Of a DNA stretch of 64,000 nt, positions 23,343-34,637 are shown one piece after another (the first letter of the stretch is position 1; every line of letters begins with the position of its first letter). The stretch is from Capitulum mitella (Eukaryota; Arthropoda; Thecostraca; Pollicipedomorpha; Pollicipedidae): the NCBI GenBank assembly GCA_030062745.1, contig CP099839.1, forward strand, positions 33,761,293 through 33,825,292. Direction: 5' to 3'. Position numbers and translations under genes: made by a program. The notes beneath the pieces were generated by a model. It ran no database searches. It had not been told where the DNA came from and saw only the letters and a list, made by a program, of their open reading frames with translations.

Positions 23343-24150
23343 GGATTGAACTGTCTCAGAGAAAGGAATAACCAATCTCACCCAAGCGTGGAACTGCCAA
23401 ACTGACGCCGACTAGCCAGTCACATATTTCGTCTTGAACCTGAATCTACCATCTGCAATTAGTTTACATTGCAAATGATATCAAGCGCAGGTCACGCCTA
23501 CAGCCAAGGGTGTAGTTTGCTATTCAATGGGGGGGGTGGGGGCCTGAGCCCCCCATCTTTGGTTCAAGCACCCCCCAACTTTGGAAACGCAGTGGGTCAA
23601 GTCCAAGAAGAATTCTGTCTGTTTTGTGGGTAGGATTAGCCATTTTCCTTACTCAGTCCCCCGTTCCCCAACATATTTTGCGAAACTAAGCCCCGCCTAG
23701 AACAAAGAAATCAGAATAAATCAATCTGTTCAGACAAGTACCGCTGTGACTATGGGTGTACAACTGGAACAAATTTTAGTATGGAAAAATTCGTTAATCA
23801 GGTCCCAAAATCTGGCATAACGTATCTACAGTACGTTATTTTATGGAGCAAGAAAAAACATGAATGGATCAAGATGCTGGTATGGGGTCACATACCAATA
23901 ATTTCCTTTGGTATGGAACGCTCCATAGCTATCGATGTCGCAGATTTGAAAAAAAAAATCAAAATGATATGAGCGAATTACCACTGTTCGAAGCCCCAGA
24001 TGCGCTTTTCATTGCTGTAATAAATCATAGCTAGGGTCGAGTATTCGCTGGAATGTCTTTCTGGAAAATCAAGATTAGACACACTCCTTTTAAGGCTCCA
24101 GAAGCCACCAAATCTCAGCAAGAGACCCAGGAGACCCGATTTCGCAAGCT
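23343..24150. other. Intronic DNA with a C/G-tract transposon-like patch
   Basis: 23525-23580 reads AATGGGGGGGGTGGGGGCC...GAGCCCCCCATC...AGCACCCCCC, a pattern common at transposon ends, but no partner end was found. No gene seen. Confidence 0.3.
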
Positions 24151-24189
24151 CGCGTAGGCCAATGAGAAGTGCCAGAGACGTGGAGGTGC

Positions 24190-24790
24190 TTATGGACGAC
24201 GAATCCTAATTTACCTACAGTGGAAGTCAGACGTCAGCTAATGTCGACTTTTCCGCCTCCGCAGGAGCAGACGTGCCGAATCACGTCATATACAAGGAGG
24301 AAAGTAAATTAGCGCCGAAACCTCTTGTCTGGTTGGCCATGAGTCCCAAGGGTGTGACGCGTCCAATCATGCCCAACAACACAACGTCAGCGGCGACGTA
24401 TACCTGCCTGTGTGAGGTTTTAAAATCTTCCTTAAACGACATATACAGGAGGGAGATGCTCTGCTTTAGCCAGACCTCGCCAGCGTTCATATGCCCGCCA
24501 GGCGTTGGATCTCTTGGATGACGCAGGTGCACCCGTCGTACCTCGTGACATGACTCCACCCTGTGCCCCCCCGATACGACCAACAGAAGACTTCTGGGAG
24601 ATAGTAAAGCCGAAGGTGTACGAAGGAGGCCGGGAGGCCAAATATGACCGTCAGCTGAGCCTCAGAATTCAGTGAGCGATCACAGAAGTTGACCAAGAGG
24701 CACCACAAACAACGACGGAGGGGTGTCAGCGCACGTGCGCCTTTCAGACCGAAGGAGAACTGTATCGCAGATCTACAGAGGCCAACTGAA
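24190..24790 (+). pseudogene. Tc1/mariner-like transposase pseudogene (DDE domain)
   Basis: Plus-strand translation gives VEVLMDDESYFTYSG with the first catalytic Asp, then PNHVIYKEESKLAPK, VLVWLAMS-type sequence (LVWLAMSPKGVTRPIM) and YTCLCEVLKSSL. After a frameshift comes DLASVH, which holds the second Asp. After another comes ARQALDLLDDAGAPVVPRD, then RPTEDFWEIVKPKVYEGG, the terminal catalytic region and downstream signature. The order matches a mariner-type transposase. At least two frameshifts and an internal stop make it non-functional. Terminal inverted repeats were not located. Confidence 0.85.
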
Positions 24791-26490
24791 AAGCATGAAA
24801 TTCGGAGTACGTTACCTGATTTTCGTGTATATAGAGCGAAAACTTGGTATGTAACGTGATGCGTTACTTTTCCCAATTTCATAGTCCTCACCCGTTAGCT
24901 CACGAAGTTCACTGTGTAAGTGCTGATATTCCACAAAATGACACCATGTTTATATTTCTTGAACATTTTTGGAGCTACATACAATTTTCTATTTTGTATT
25001 TCATTGTATTATTGTGACCAACAGTGCTTTTTTATACAGCACTGTGGCGGATTTTGCCAGTTTTACTGATATCGTCAACGATGCTTGTGGCGATGATTCG
25101 TGGGCAGGAGCATTTGTGGTCATCTGTTCATTGGTGACGATAAAAAAGGGAAAAGAACAAAAAAGATGCCGATACCATCCAACCGCTCCAGCGTTTCGGC
25201 GGTAGTAACTCCCAAGCCGTTGACGTGAGAAGTGAAATTGTCATGAAAAGGATATTGTCAGCCGTGTCTGGCGTCAAGATTACCCTGGAACCAATTTTCA
25301 TCATACTGTGAGAGATGAGGGTGTTGGACAACGGCCGATTAGTCGTGGAATGTCCCCACTGCCGGGGGCGGGGGGGGGGGGCTCAGCCAGCCACTTGTCC
25401 GGACGGCTGCGGTGGACGGCGTTTGGCTATCTCTGGCACTTGCCTCAGACACACAACGCTGCATACGAAGCGGCTGCAATTAATCTCTGTCGCACGAGAA
25501 GCAAGACCCACAACAGGCGTTCACTATGATGGTAATGGGGCGGGCAAAGATCCAGAGGGCGTGTCGACCGGCCGCCGGCAGGACAGTCACTCACCGCCAT
25601 CCGGTCCACTTCATCGTCATCCGCCTCCCTCTTGGCACCTGCGGCAGCAAGCATACTCGGTCAGACGATCGGCCGCAGGTCTCACACGGCCGCAGAAGAT
25701 TACGTGCCAAGACAGTCGGTAACGGCGCCACATCAGACAATGTTATTCTCTCCTCCTGGGCCAGCATCGCGGCCGGCAGTATGCAATGGCAGAAAATGAT
25801 CCAGTACCTCGTTCCCGGCAGCAGCCGGTAACTGTCGGAAAGACGGCGAGACCCGGTGGAGGCAACCACGCGACCGACCCACGACAGAACAAGGATCCAT
25901 CAGCCACACACGGGAGGAACACCCTACGCTGAAGCATTCCGCAATGTGCCGGCACGTTACGCTTGTGAAGGTCTGCAAAACTAGCTCTGCTTAGGTCTGG
26001 GTCATCCATGTGCCCATCAAAAACGTCACCAGACAATGGCTTGCCATACAGGAAACGTTCCACCTTTTTCACGTGCTTTGAGCTGAGATAGCCGCCATGT
26101 TGCGGCTTGTAGCCTCATACAGCTATTTGTAATATATGTCCACCTGCATATGTCAGAGATTCCCCAACCTACAGGTAATTTGGTCTTTCCGGCGGGCAAA
26201 GATCTAAAGGGGTAACGAGGTGATACGAAACCCTTTCAAGTTCAAAGTTTCAAGTTTGAAAGTTCACGACGTAACATGCTTACTGAAATCATTTTTCAAT
26301 TTTCTGAATCTCTAAAACGTTCTAGGTCACCAGCACAAAACTGAACAAGTTAATAAGTTTGGTTTATTTGTGACTACAATACAACAAAACAGCCCCCACG
26401 GAAGCCCAAGTCATCACTTTCTACGTTTTTCGTGTGATTCTGTCATTTCTAAGGCAAATGTTACGATTTCCATTTCTTTCTGTGGGTATG
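24791..26490. other. Intronic DNA, no gene recognised
   Basis: 24900-25320 is AT-rich. 25350-25900 is CpG-rich with a long G run at 25367-25380. No recognisable frames. Confidence 0.35.
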
Positions 26491-26497
26491 TGGAGTT

Positions 26498-26665
26498 CAT
26501 TGCAGCTGTCGGAATGACACATTTTGTCGTAGTTCGGGACATATGACGTGAGGCATTGCAGCTGTCGGGATGACACATTTTGTCGTAGTTTGGTCCATAT
26601 GACGTGAGGCATTGCACCTGTCGGAGTGGCACGTTTTCGTAGTTTGGTACACATATGATGTGCGG
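26498..26665. repeat. Minisatellite, 56-bp unit, three copies
   Basis: Units begin CATTGCAGCTGTCGG (the third CATTGCACCTGTCGG) and contain GACACATTTTGTCGTAGTT and CATATGACGTGAGG. Confidence 0.9.
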
Positions 26666-26944
26666 AAGACAGCGTTGTTTTTCACGGGATTACGGCCGCC
26701 AAATCGGCGATTTCTGGTAAATCTGACATTATCTAGCATGTAAGTTATCGACCAAGATTATGAAAGTAAGTTTTCTTCGGAGCGCTACCTCCTTGCAAAA
26801 CTTCGCTGATGTCAGCCAACTGTTCGCGAAAATGGGGGGGGGGATCTGTCCCCTTCCGGCTTAAGGTATTCTCTGGCCCTCTCCGGCAAACATGTATATT
26901 CGCATGACCATCGATGTATCTGCTTCCTTAAGAATCTGCAAAGG

Positions 26945-26981
26945 TAAATATATATATATATATATTTACCTTATATATATT

Positions 26982-27042
<61 letters not shown>
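26945..27042. repeat. (TA)n microsatellite
   Basis: Two TA runs separated by TTTACCTTATATATATTTAAA. The first is bracketed by GGTAAA and TTTACC, making it a palindrome. Confidence 0.97.
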
Positions 27043-28358
27043 TGATTCTCAAGCAAAGAGGGACATCGACGATCATGCAAACATATGAGTACTTAAGAAA
27101 GATGTTTTGTCTGACACAATGTCTGTTGAAAACCACAGCCTCTTCATCATTTACTGCCTTTTTCAGAATTTTTTCTACGCGCCTTAGTATTTTCCGCTCG
27201 GCTTCCTGATGTCTGAAAACCACCTAACCAAAACACGTGTATTACATCGTTATTATCGTTTCGAAAATTCTGACGTTTCGGTCTCCTTTGGCCATTTTGA
27301 AGTACTAAGAACAAGTCGCCAGACACAAGTGTACAGAACAAAATAACAAAGACGGATGCTTTAGCAAAGTAGGTCACCCCTATTCTAAAAATTTGCACAT
27401 GCAAAGGAAGATTATTCATGCCATGCCCTAAATAACTCAAGGGGCGGATCCAGGATTTTGCCAGGCGGGGGGGGGGGGTATGGTCAGCGCGGAGGCCCCT
27501 TTGCGGCCGGGGCCCCCAATTTTTTGCTTCTCAGATTGAGAAAACGTTGATTTGTTCGTGTCCAGGCCGAAATATTTGATGAGTATCTGCGTTTTTTGTC
27601 ATACAAAGTAATCGAAAAAATCAAGCGCGTCATCTTATTTGAGAAAATTTTGCGTTGTGTTCTTCACCAAAGTGGCCAAAATATGAAAACAACGGCGGAA
27701 TTTTGGGCCGCTGCGTTCCTAGCTCCAGTTCAAATGTCATGTAGGTGACTGGTTCAAAAGTCTGCCCCCTCGTAGCTTCTGGACACTTTTTTGCTAGCAT
27801 TTTGGTGGTCTCGGGCCGTCTACCGCGTCAAGGTCCTATAGTGATCTCAAGTTCCTTTTACAGTTTCACGTGTCCCTCGGGACGTCTCAGGCGCTCCTTG
27901 GGCACTTTCAACGGGCAGTGTCATGGTCTCATCTAGCAGCTTCAGGAACATTTACGCCATCTCGGGTTCCCCCTCCTGTCGTCCCTGTGGAATTTTCGCC
28001 GTCCAAGAAACCCCTCAGGCAGTAACAAGGGCCCTCTATAGGTCTCTCTCTGCCGTAACAGAGGCGCCTCTGGCAATGCTCTAGGTCCTTTGGCCGTTTC
28101 AGAAGCTGTCTGGACGTCTCAGGGCTTAGTAGTTTCGGGACCCATCTAGTCGTCTCGGTGGACCCTCATTGTCTTAGGTGCCCTTCTTGTCGTCTCTGAC
28201 GAAAGTTTCTGCCGTCTCAAGAGCTCTCTGAAAGTTACAAAAGACCTTTGGCGATTTCAGGGCCCCTGAGCAGTGTCATGGGCCCTATAAACGCCTCCAG
28301 TAGTCCCCATGCCTGTATTAAGGGTTTTCCTCTGTTACATGAGGTATATCTGGCAGTC

Positions 28359-29566
28359 TTAACCCTTTTCCCAGAGGCTATACGGTATGGCCGATTCCCG
28401 GCAGCGGGGAGCGGATTCGGCCCCCCTCTGAGATCTCAAGAACTACACATACCATTTCGTCGCAACAAACGGCAATCGATTTTCCATGATGTAAACTACA
28501 CCTTAACAAAAAAAAAATCTTCAAAATTTTGAAAGGGGTGGATGCAGGGGGGCAAAAATATCAGAATGGAGGTACTTTTGGATTTCTTATCACTCCGTTT
28601 TTATGGGTCGATTTCGATGAAATTGACATGAATCCAGAGATTATTGATAGGACTTTTACCCTTAGTATACACAGTTGAAATTTTGAGAAAATTCATAGGC
28701 GTTCACACGGTTTGAAATGAGGAGGATTAGTTTTTCCAAAAACTCAATGAACAAAAAAGGTAAAAACACTTTTTTGGCTTCTGCTAGTCATGTTATGCTA
28801 AAGAAGTACAAATCGTATTACAATGTTTGTATAATGTTAGCATAGGCAGTGCAGGGACATGAAAAAGGGGAACTACCATGGTCACATTTTCTTCAAATCA
28901 ACTGTGACCTTTGACCTTACATGACCTGCAGTGACCTTGAAGTTACTTGGAATGATGTCGTGTGCATTTAATATCATCTGTAAACGTTTTCAAACATTTC
29001 AATTCACTCTGTTTCAAAAATTCCATTTTACGGCTATTGTGATATAGGGTACGCGCAATGACGTTTTAGGCCATACTTCCGTGACCTGACCTGATATCAA
29101 GCTGAAAGTTGGTACACAAGTAGAGTGCACCCTTTTACGTCACATGTATTCCGGGTTTGGCATTTTTGAAAATAGTGCCGAAATTATTACTATAAAACCG
29201 AATGTTGACTTTTGACCTTGACCTGGTCTTGTTAAGTGACCTCAGATAAACAAAATTGTATTTGCACATTGCCGAATTATTTAGCTATACATTCATATAC
29301 GGTTTTAAGTTCTATCCTAAGAACGTTTTTTCGGCAGTCGTTTTCCTTTTACCGTCAACATGGCCAAAAATGGCCTGAGGTGCGTCCCAAAAACGTTGCT
29401 TGGTTCCGCCCCTGGGCAAAATGGAATTTCGAGATTTTGCACAGTACGTAGAAAGAATAACTAGGAAAAGCCACCAGTTTTCGTGAAGCTGCGTCAAAAA
29501 GCCTGGAATTGGCAAGCAAAAAACCCGAGAGGAGCGGATTCAACCCCCCGCCGGGAATAGCGTTAA
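28359..29566 (+). mobile_element. Non-autonomous piggyBac-like element, copy 2
   Basis: 1,208 bp with TTAA at both ends (28359-28362, 29563-29566). The left end TTAACCCTTTTCCC is followed by GGCTATACGGTATGGCCGAT and then a second block ATTCCCGGCAG; the right end is CCGCCGGGAATAGCGTTAA. The interior carries TGACCT half-sites at 28905-28910, 28912-28917, 28922-28927 and 28932-28937, plus TTGACCTTGACCTGG near 29214. It has no coding capacity. Confidence 0.88.
28905..28937 (-). promoter_or_regulatory. Cluster of four AGGTCA half-sites (DR1, DR4, DR4)
   Basis: Four exact TGACCT hexamers (AGGTCA on the minus strand) have spacers of 1, 4 and 4 bp. DR1 and DR4 are the classical spacings for nuclear-receptor dimers (HNF4, RXR/USP, COUP-TF for DR1; thyroid-type/LXR-like heterodimers for DR4). 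Function here is inferred from spacing only. The same arrangement occurs at 34605-34637 in another copy. Confidence 0.5.
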
Positions 29567-29969
29567 GGCCCCTCTAGCCGTATCAGGGGCCTTTGTTCTC
29601 GCTTCAGAGGCCTCGTTGGCAGTCACAGGGGGACCGTTTCTGTGCTAGAAGCTCGTCTAACACACTCGCGGGCACGGGCGGAGCCAGCCAAGAACTTCGG
29701 GGGAGGGATCCTCGCCCAGCGGTGGGCCCCCTCACATCACGAGGGGCCCCTGGACAAAACTATTAACATAACATTTCACACGAGGTTCGCAGAGAGGAAA
29801 GCCAGCCCAAAATTTCGGCAGGGGTGCGTGACCAATAATGAACTGTATCCTATGAGTGGGTCCCCTACATAAAAACGGTCGCTGAAAATGTTACGACAAT
29901 GGACGGTTGCCGTTGATAAACTTCATTAGTTGTAACCAGCTAGCTCTGATATGATTGTCGATGATCGCG

Positions 29970-30545
29970 CCGAAAACAGTTTTTTTACTGGGGGCCTCCA
30001 CAGCTATCAGGGGGCCCCTATGCCAGCCGTCAGGGGGCTCCTCTACACACCAGGGGGTCTCTCCGCAGACCGCAAGCGAGCCCCTCCACAGGCCGGCAGG
30101 GGGCCCTACAGGCGGCGGCAAGGGCCCCTGAACGTCAGCAGGGGCTCCTTCATGCCAACAGGGGGCCAGCTGCAGGCAAGCAGGGTCCCCTTCCGACCGA
30201 CAAGGGGCCCTTCCAGGCCGGCAAGGTCCCATAGAACAATAGGGGTCCTTCCACAGGCCTGCAGGAGCCACGAAGGCTGGCAGGGACCCACAGACCGGCA
30301 GGGAACCCTACAGACCGGCAGGTGGTCCCTACAAGCCGGTAGGGTCCTTTAAGGGGCCAAAAAGGCCGGCAGGAGGACCCCTTAAGGGCGGCAAGGGGCT
30401 TCTGTAGGTCGGCAGGGGCCCTACAGCCCGGGAAGCGGGCCCCTACAGGCTGGCAGGGGGCCCGCACAGGCTGGCAGGGGGCACGCACAGGCTGGCAGGG
30501 GCACTACAAGCTGGCATGGGGCCCCCTACAAGCCATTAGAGGTCC
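29970..30545. repeat. Degenerate minisatellite of about 20-30 bp units
   Basis: Phrases such as AGGCCGGCAGGGGGCCC and TACAGGCTGGCAGGGGGC recur throughout. The array forms part of the hAT-like shell interior. Confidence 0.75.
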
Positions 30546-31046
30546 TTTTATGGGTTTCGCCGAGTTGGGGCCCCTCCTGCGGTCTCAGGGACCTTTAGAA
30601 AGTTCCACGGGTCCTTCTATCCATCTTAGGGCCATCTTACCATCTCAACGTCTCATTAGCCCTACCGGAGACTCTCTGACTGTATCAGGAACATTCAGCT
30701 TTCCACACAGGTCCGTGAGCCCCATTTGGGACCTCTCTGCCATTCCAGGAGCTCCTATAACGTTCTAGGAACTCAGTCCTCATTTTGGCCTTGCGACCCT
30801 TCTGGTGGTTTCGGGGGCAATCTGCCGTGCTGGGGCCCCGTTGTGGTTTCAGTGGGCATTTGGGAGCTTCAGGGACCCTTTCTACGAATCTCAGTGGTCA
30901 TCTAACCCTCCCGGAGGCCCCCTGACTGCATCAAGAACCCCTCACGTTTTTACTGAGAACCCGTGAAGCTCATACGGCGCTCCTTCTGGGCATCTTTTAA
31001 GTCTGAGATCTCGCCCCCATCGTCTCCCCCCCTGGATCCGCACCTG

Positions 31047-33060
31047 TCTAATTAAAACTCGATTTGGCAGAAGGAGGCGTTTTAGCTGCTTGGTCTGCAT
31101 GTTGAAGGTCGGCGCTGTTTTCCGAATGCAAACTGTTTCAAGTGTCGTGAGCCTACGATGATTACTACGTTTCGTAATTACGGTTGTGTTAGCTGCGAGG
31201 CATGCGTCTTGTGATGTCACTGTCATGGTCTTCCTGAAAGTGCTATCAGACGGCTTCTTCTTGCAACTGCATGGTGAATCTTCTGCCAAGTGAAGTCAAA
31301 ATGAGACCAATGTAGTATATGATGCGTCCCTCCCATAGCCCCTAGGTAGGCAATGAAAACGACATGTTACATTGGTCTGCTTCAGTGTTGTGGATTTGCA
31401 TGTGTTGCTTTTCATGATCAGTGTTGCTATGTTGGGGCTAGTGCAGATGGTTAGGCGCAGTCTGTTGTCGACGCTGGTTGGTGTCTGACTGCATGACATT
31501 CCCTGTGGCCACGCAGAGCGCCGTACACACACTGTCCGCTGGGGCAGCACGTCAGGCGAGGAGAGGCACACGAGACGGCGGCCTCCGACGCCCGACCGCC
31601 CCACAACGGCCACCAGTCAACAGCGCCCACCACCCGGGCCCGGCCGGCCGCCCCACAACGGCCACCAGTCAACAGCGCCCACCACCCGGGCCCGGCCGGC
31701 CGCCGGCCAGCAGACTGCTGATACAGACCGACTGATGAGCGGCAGACTGCTCAGGCTGCTGAAACAGAGCGGTTAATGCGCGGGAGCGAACTGCCGACGG
31801 GTGGACTGTGGCACCTGAGCAATACACACCCCAGCTGCAATCACTGCTGTACCCGGCTCTGACCGCACGAGCTGGGAGCGGTTCGGCGGACCAGAAACAA
31901 TGGAACGCTGGCGGACGGCAGACAAGGCCACGTCAATGACGCAGTGGGCGACCCTGGCAGGAAGCTGAGTTCGCATCGGTACGAAATGCGAAAGCGGCGG
32001 TGAGCCCGCGGCCACGTGGCACCATCTTGGAGGTTCGAGTTCGACTTGTGGAGCGTCCTCTAGAAAGCAGTTCGTCAACGTCAGAAGTCTTGGCGCCAAT
32101 GAGCAGCACGGACCTGACCGGCGCAGATCAACGACGCCAGTCCGCCGTAAACTATCTGCCGAACTCCGCCCAGCCTCGGCATCACCAAGCTGCGGCGCGG
32201 CGGGCTCGGCGCGCCTAGCCATGCGTACATGACAGCGGCGCACCCGGCGCCACTGGCGCGCCACACGTTCCTCTCCCACGCTCGCAGCGAGCCAGTCGGA
32301 CGCCAGACTGGTATGGCAACAACTGAAACATGAGCTGTCCCCCTGTTGCCGTTTGCTAACGAAAATTACGCCCGACAGAAAACACACCAGTCTTGCCGGA
32401 ACCCATTTTGTGAACTTCACATGAACCCGTACAGATGACGTACGGACTCCTGGACTCGACGTTCAAGCCGGCACCGCCTGGGGATGTCAAATCGGGCACC
32501 CTCTCGGTTCTTTTCAGTGAATAGCTTGCTTCTGAACCGATGAAATCAGCCCAATCAAATTTTAAGTACCTACCCATCAATCAATTTCGTATATTCTGAC
32601 ATCAAAACCATTGTCATGCTAGGCCAGGTCATGGAGATATGACGCCATATGCGAACCCTTGCATAGATATTTTCGTCTCTTCGGGCGATGACGCGAGCAT
32701 GCTTCGCTTTTTTCATAAAATTCGGGAATATAATGTATGGATTTACATGGGAAACGACCCTTAAAAGGATACACAACCGTGTCATGTCGACATTAGGTTC
32801 GCCAAATGCATCGTGAGGTCATGTCAAGTCACGTCATGGGCACATATCAAAATGAAACGAAATACAACATTGTCTGTGGAAGATCGTTCCTTAGCAGCAA
32901 AAAGCCATTATTGTTCTTAGTCAAAAAAGGAAAAATCGCCATCTGTCCTGACCTGGCTTGGCCTTGACCCGATGAAGAGCAGACAGAGCATATTTAATCA
33001 GCACGAGATGTCATTTCAGTTTTGTTCTTGACGGAGTTAAGAATCTCAGCGAGCAATTGT
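31047..33060. other. Intronic DNA, no gene recognised
   Basis: 31440-32300 is CpG-rich and holds a 215-codon minus frame at 31773-32420 without recognisable motifs, considered spurious. 32580-33060 is AT-richer with scattered GTCATG/AGGTCA phrases and may be a badly decayed relative of the piggyBac-like family. Confidence 0.35.
31596..31700. repeat. 52-bp unit duplicated in tandem
   Basis: CCGCCCCACAACGGCCACCA starts at 31596 and again at 31648, with near-perfect identity across the unit, so the duplication is recent. Confidence 0.95.
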
Positions 33061-33072
33061 TGCTCTTTGGCA

Positions 33073-33188
33073 GGAGAGCAATGCAACCTTATCTGACCTA
33101 ACCTGCAATGACCTTGGCGGGATGAAAAGAGGAGAGCAATGCAACCTTATCTGACCTGACCTACAATGACCTTGGCGGGATGAAAAGC
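33073..33188. repeat. 58-bp unit duplicated in tandem, containing TGACCT motifs
   Basis: GGAGAGCAATGCAACCTTAT starts at 33073 and 33131. Each unit holds TGACCTRACCT and AATGACCTTGG, i.e. three half-site-like hexamers. Confidence 0.93.
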
Positions 33189-33660
33189 AGGTAATGCAAA
33201 AATGATCACCAGAAGCTTTCATTTCAGTCCCTTTGGCGACGTGGATCAAAACGGCTGCGGGTCAGTACTGATCTTTGGCAGGTAAAGTAAGACCAATATT
33301 TCATCTGGTCTTAGTCCTTGACCTTGACCCGATATTTTTGAACACCAGGGAATGCTTCTGATGCAGAAGATTGTGACTTTCCGTTTCATATACAGTTGAG
33401 GGCTCTAAGACCAGTATTGCCAATGATATGACGTGCGATCCGGCGTCAGTTCTTCCGACGCCGTGTTACGCGCTTTACGTCACCTGTGACATCATCTGTC
33501 ATGTGACCAGGAATGCCAAAATATTTTCTGAATCGCAAGACTCAGGGCCATCGACTAGTGGTAGACCGGTTCAGATCCGACAGTTAGATCCTGAGGTATC
33601 AGGGGGTGTCTTCGGACAGCCCTCTCCCAAGCACTTGTGGGCACGCAAGGCGGAGCTGGG

Positions 33661-33941
33661 TTAATCCTATTTCTGTGTGTCGAGAGGGTTCAGATGCTCC
33701 TCCCCCCGTTTTTTTGCTCGTCATTTCCCGGGTTTTTAAACCAGAATCACGAAACTTGGTAACTTTCCCCATCTTTTCTTTCTCGTATTATGCCAAATTT
33801 TCATATTTTTATGTTGCTCAGGGATGGAGCAATGCCACGTTTCTGGGGAACCCTCAGGTAATTTTTGGCACTGGTGCGAGTAAAAGCAAAATAGCTGCTA
33901 GAGAAAAAGTTTCACAGTAGAATTCAAAACTGCACATAGGG
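33661..33941 (-). mobile_element. Old piggyBac-like copy, left fragment
   Basis: Starts TTAATCCTATTTC at 33661 and follows the family's 3' end (TTTTTTGCTCGTCATTTCCC, GGTTTTTAAACCAGAATCACG, TTGCTCAGGGATGGAGC). It breaks at 33941 where a mariner-type element is inserted and continues at 35766. Confidence 0.7.
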
Positions 33942-34302
33942 TATACAGGTTGTACCAAAAGTAAGGATACACTTTAGCCCTATTCCCGGCAGGGGGAGCT
34001 GAATCCGCCCCCCGTCGGGTTTTTTGCTTGCCAATTCCAGGCTTTTTAACGCAGCTTCACGAAACTTTGTGAATTTTCCAAGCTATTCTTTCTACGTGCC
34101 GTGACAAAATCTCAAAATTCTATTTTGCTCAGGGGCAGAGCCACGCAACGTTTTTGGGAGGCACCTCAGGCCATTTTTGGCCATGTTGAGGGTAAAAGGA
34201 AAATGTCTGCCAAAACCAGAGTTTTTAAGATAGAACTTAAAACTTTATAAGGATGAATAGCTAAATAGTTGGGCAATGTGCAGATGTAATTTCGTTTATC
34301 TG

Positions 34303-34339
34303 AGGTCACTTTACAAGGTCAGGTCAAGGTCAAAGGTCA
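34303..34339 (+). promoter_or_regulatory. AGGTCA half-site cluster (includes DR0 and DR1)
   Basis: AGGTCA occurs at 34303-34308, 34316-34321, 34321-34326, 34327-34332 and 34334-34339, giving direct repeats with 0- and 1-bp spacing. Receptor binding is inference from the motif. Confidence 0.45.
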
Positions 34340-34604
34340 ACATTTTTTTTTGCAAATGTTTCGGCGCCGTTTTCTCAAATGCCAAACCCAGAATATACAT
34401 GACGTAGAATAGTGCCCTTTACTTGTGTATCACGTTTCAGCTTGATATCAGGTCGGGTCATGGAGCTATGACCTAAAATGTCAGTGCGCGTACCCTATAT
34501 CGCAATGGCCGTAAAATGAAATTTTTGAAATATAGTGAATTCGAATGACTGAAAAGGTTTAAAGATAATATTAAATGCACACGACGTCATTCCAAGTGAC
34601 CCCA

Positions 34605-34637
34605 AGGTCACTGGAGGTCATTTAAGGTCAAAGGTCA
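34605..34637 (+). promoter_or_regulatory. Cluster of four AGGTCA half-sites (DR4, DR4, DR1)
   Basis: Exact AGGTCA at 34605-34610, 34615-34620, 34625-34630 and 34632-34637, spacers 4, 4 and 1 bp. It mirrors 28905-28937 in copy 2 and is therefore ancestral to these copies. Confidence 0.5.

Larger units (their letters stand above)
27438..31046. mobile_element. hAT-like non-autonomous element (shell with nested insertion)
   Basis: The left end CAAGGGGCGGATCCAGG (27438) and the right end, read on the minus strand, CAGGTGCGGATCCAGGGGG (31046) form imperfect terminal inverted repeats of the CAGGGGCGG type seen in hAT elements. Between about 27745 and 30960 the interior is a continuous series of degenerate phrases (GTCTCAGGGCCC, GGCCCCT, CCGTCTC). 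This continuity across both halves supports a single element. The piggyBac-like copy 2 is nested at 28359-29566. No 8-bp target duplication could be confirmed and no transposase is present. Confidence 0.5.

Noticed and set aside
31773..32420. 215-codon minus-strand frame
   Set aside because: CpG-rich sequence with overlapping frames on the other strand, and no recognisable motif.
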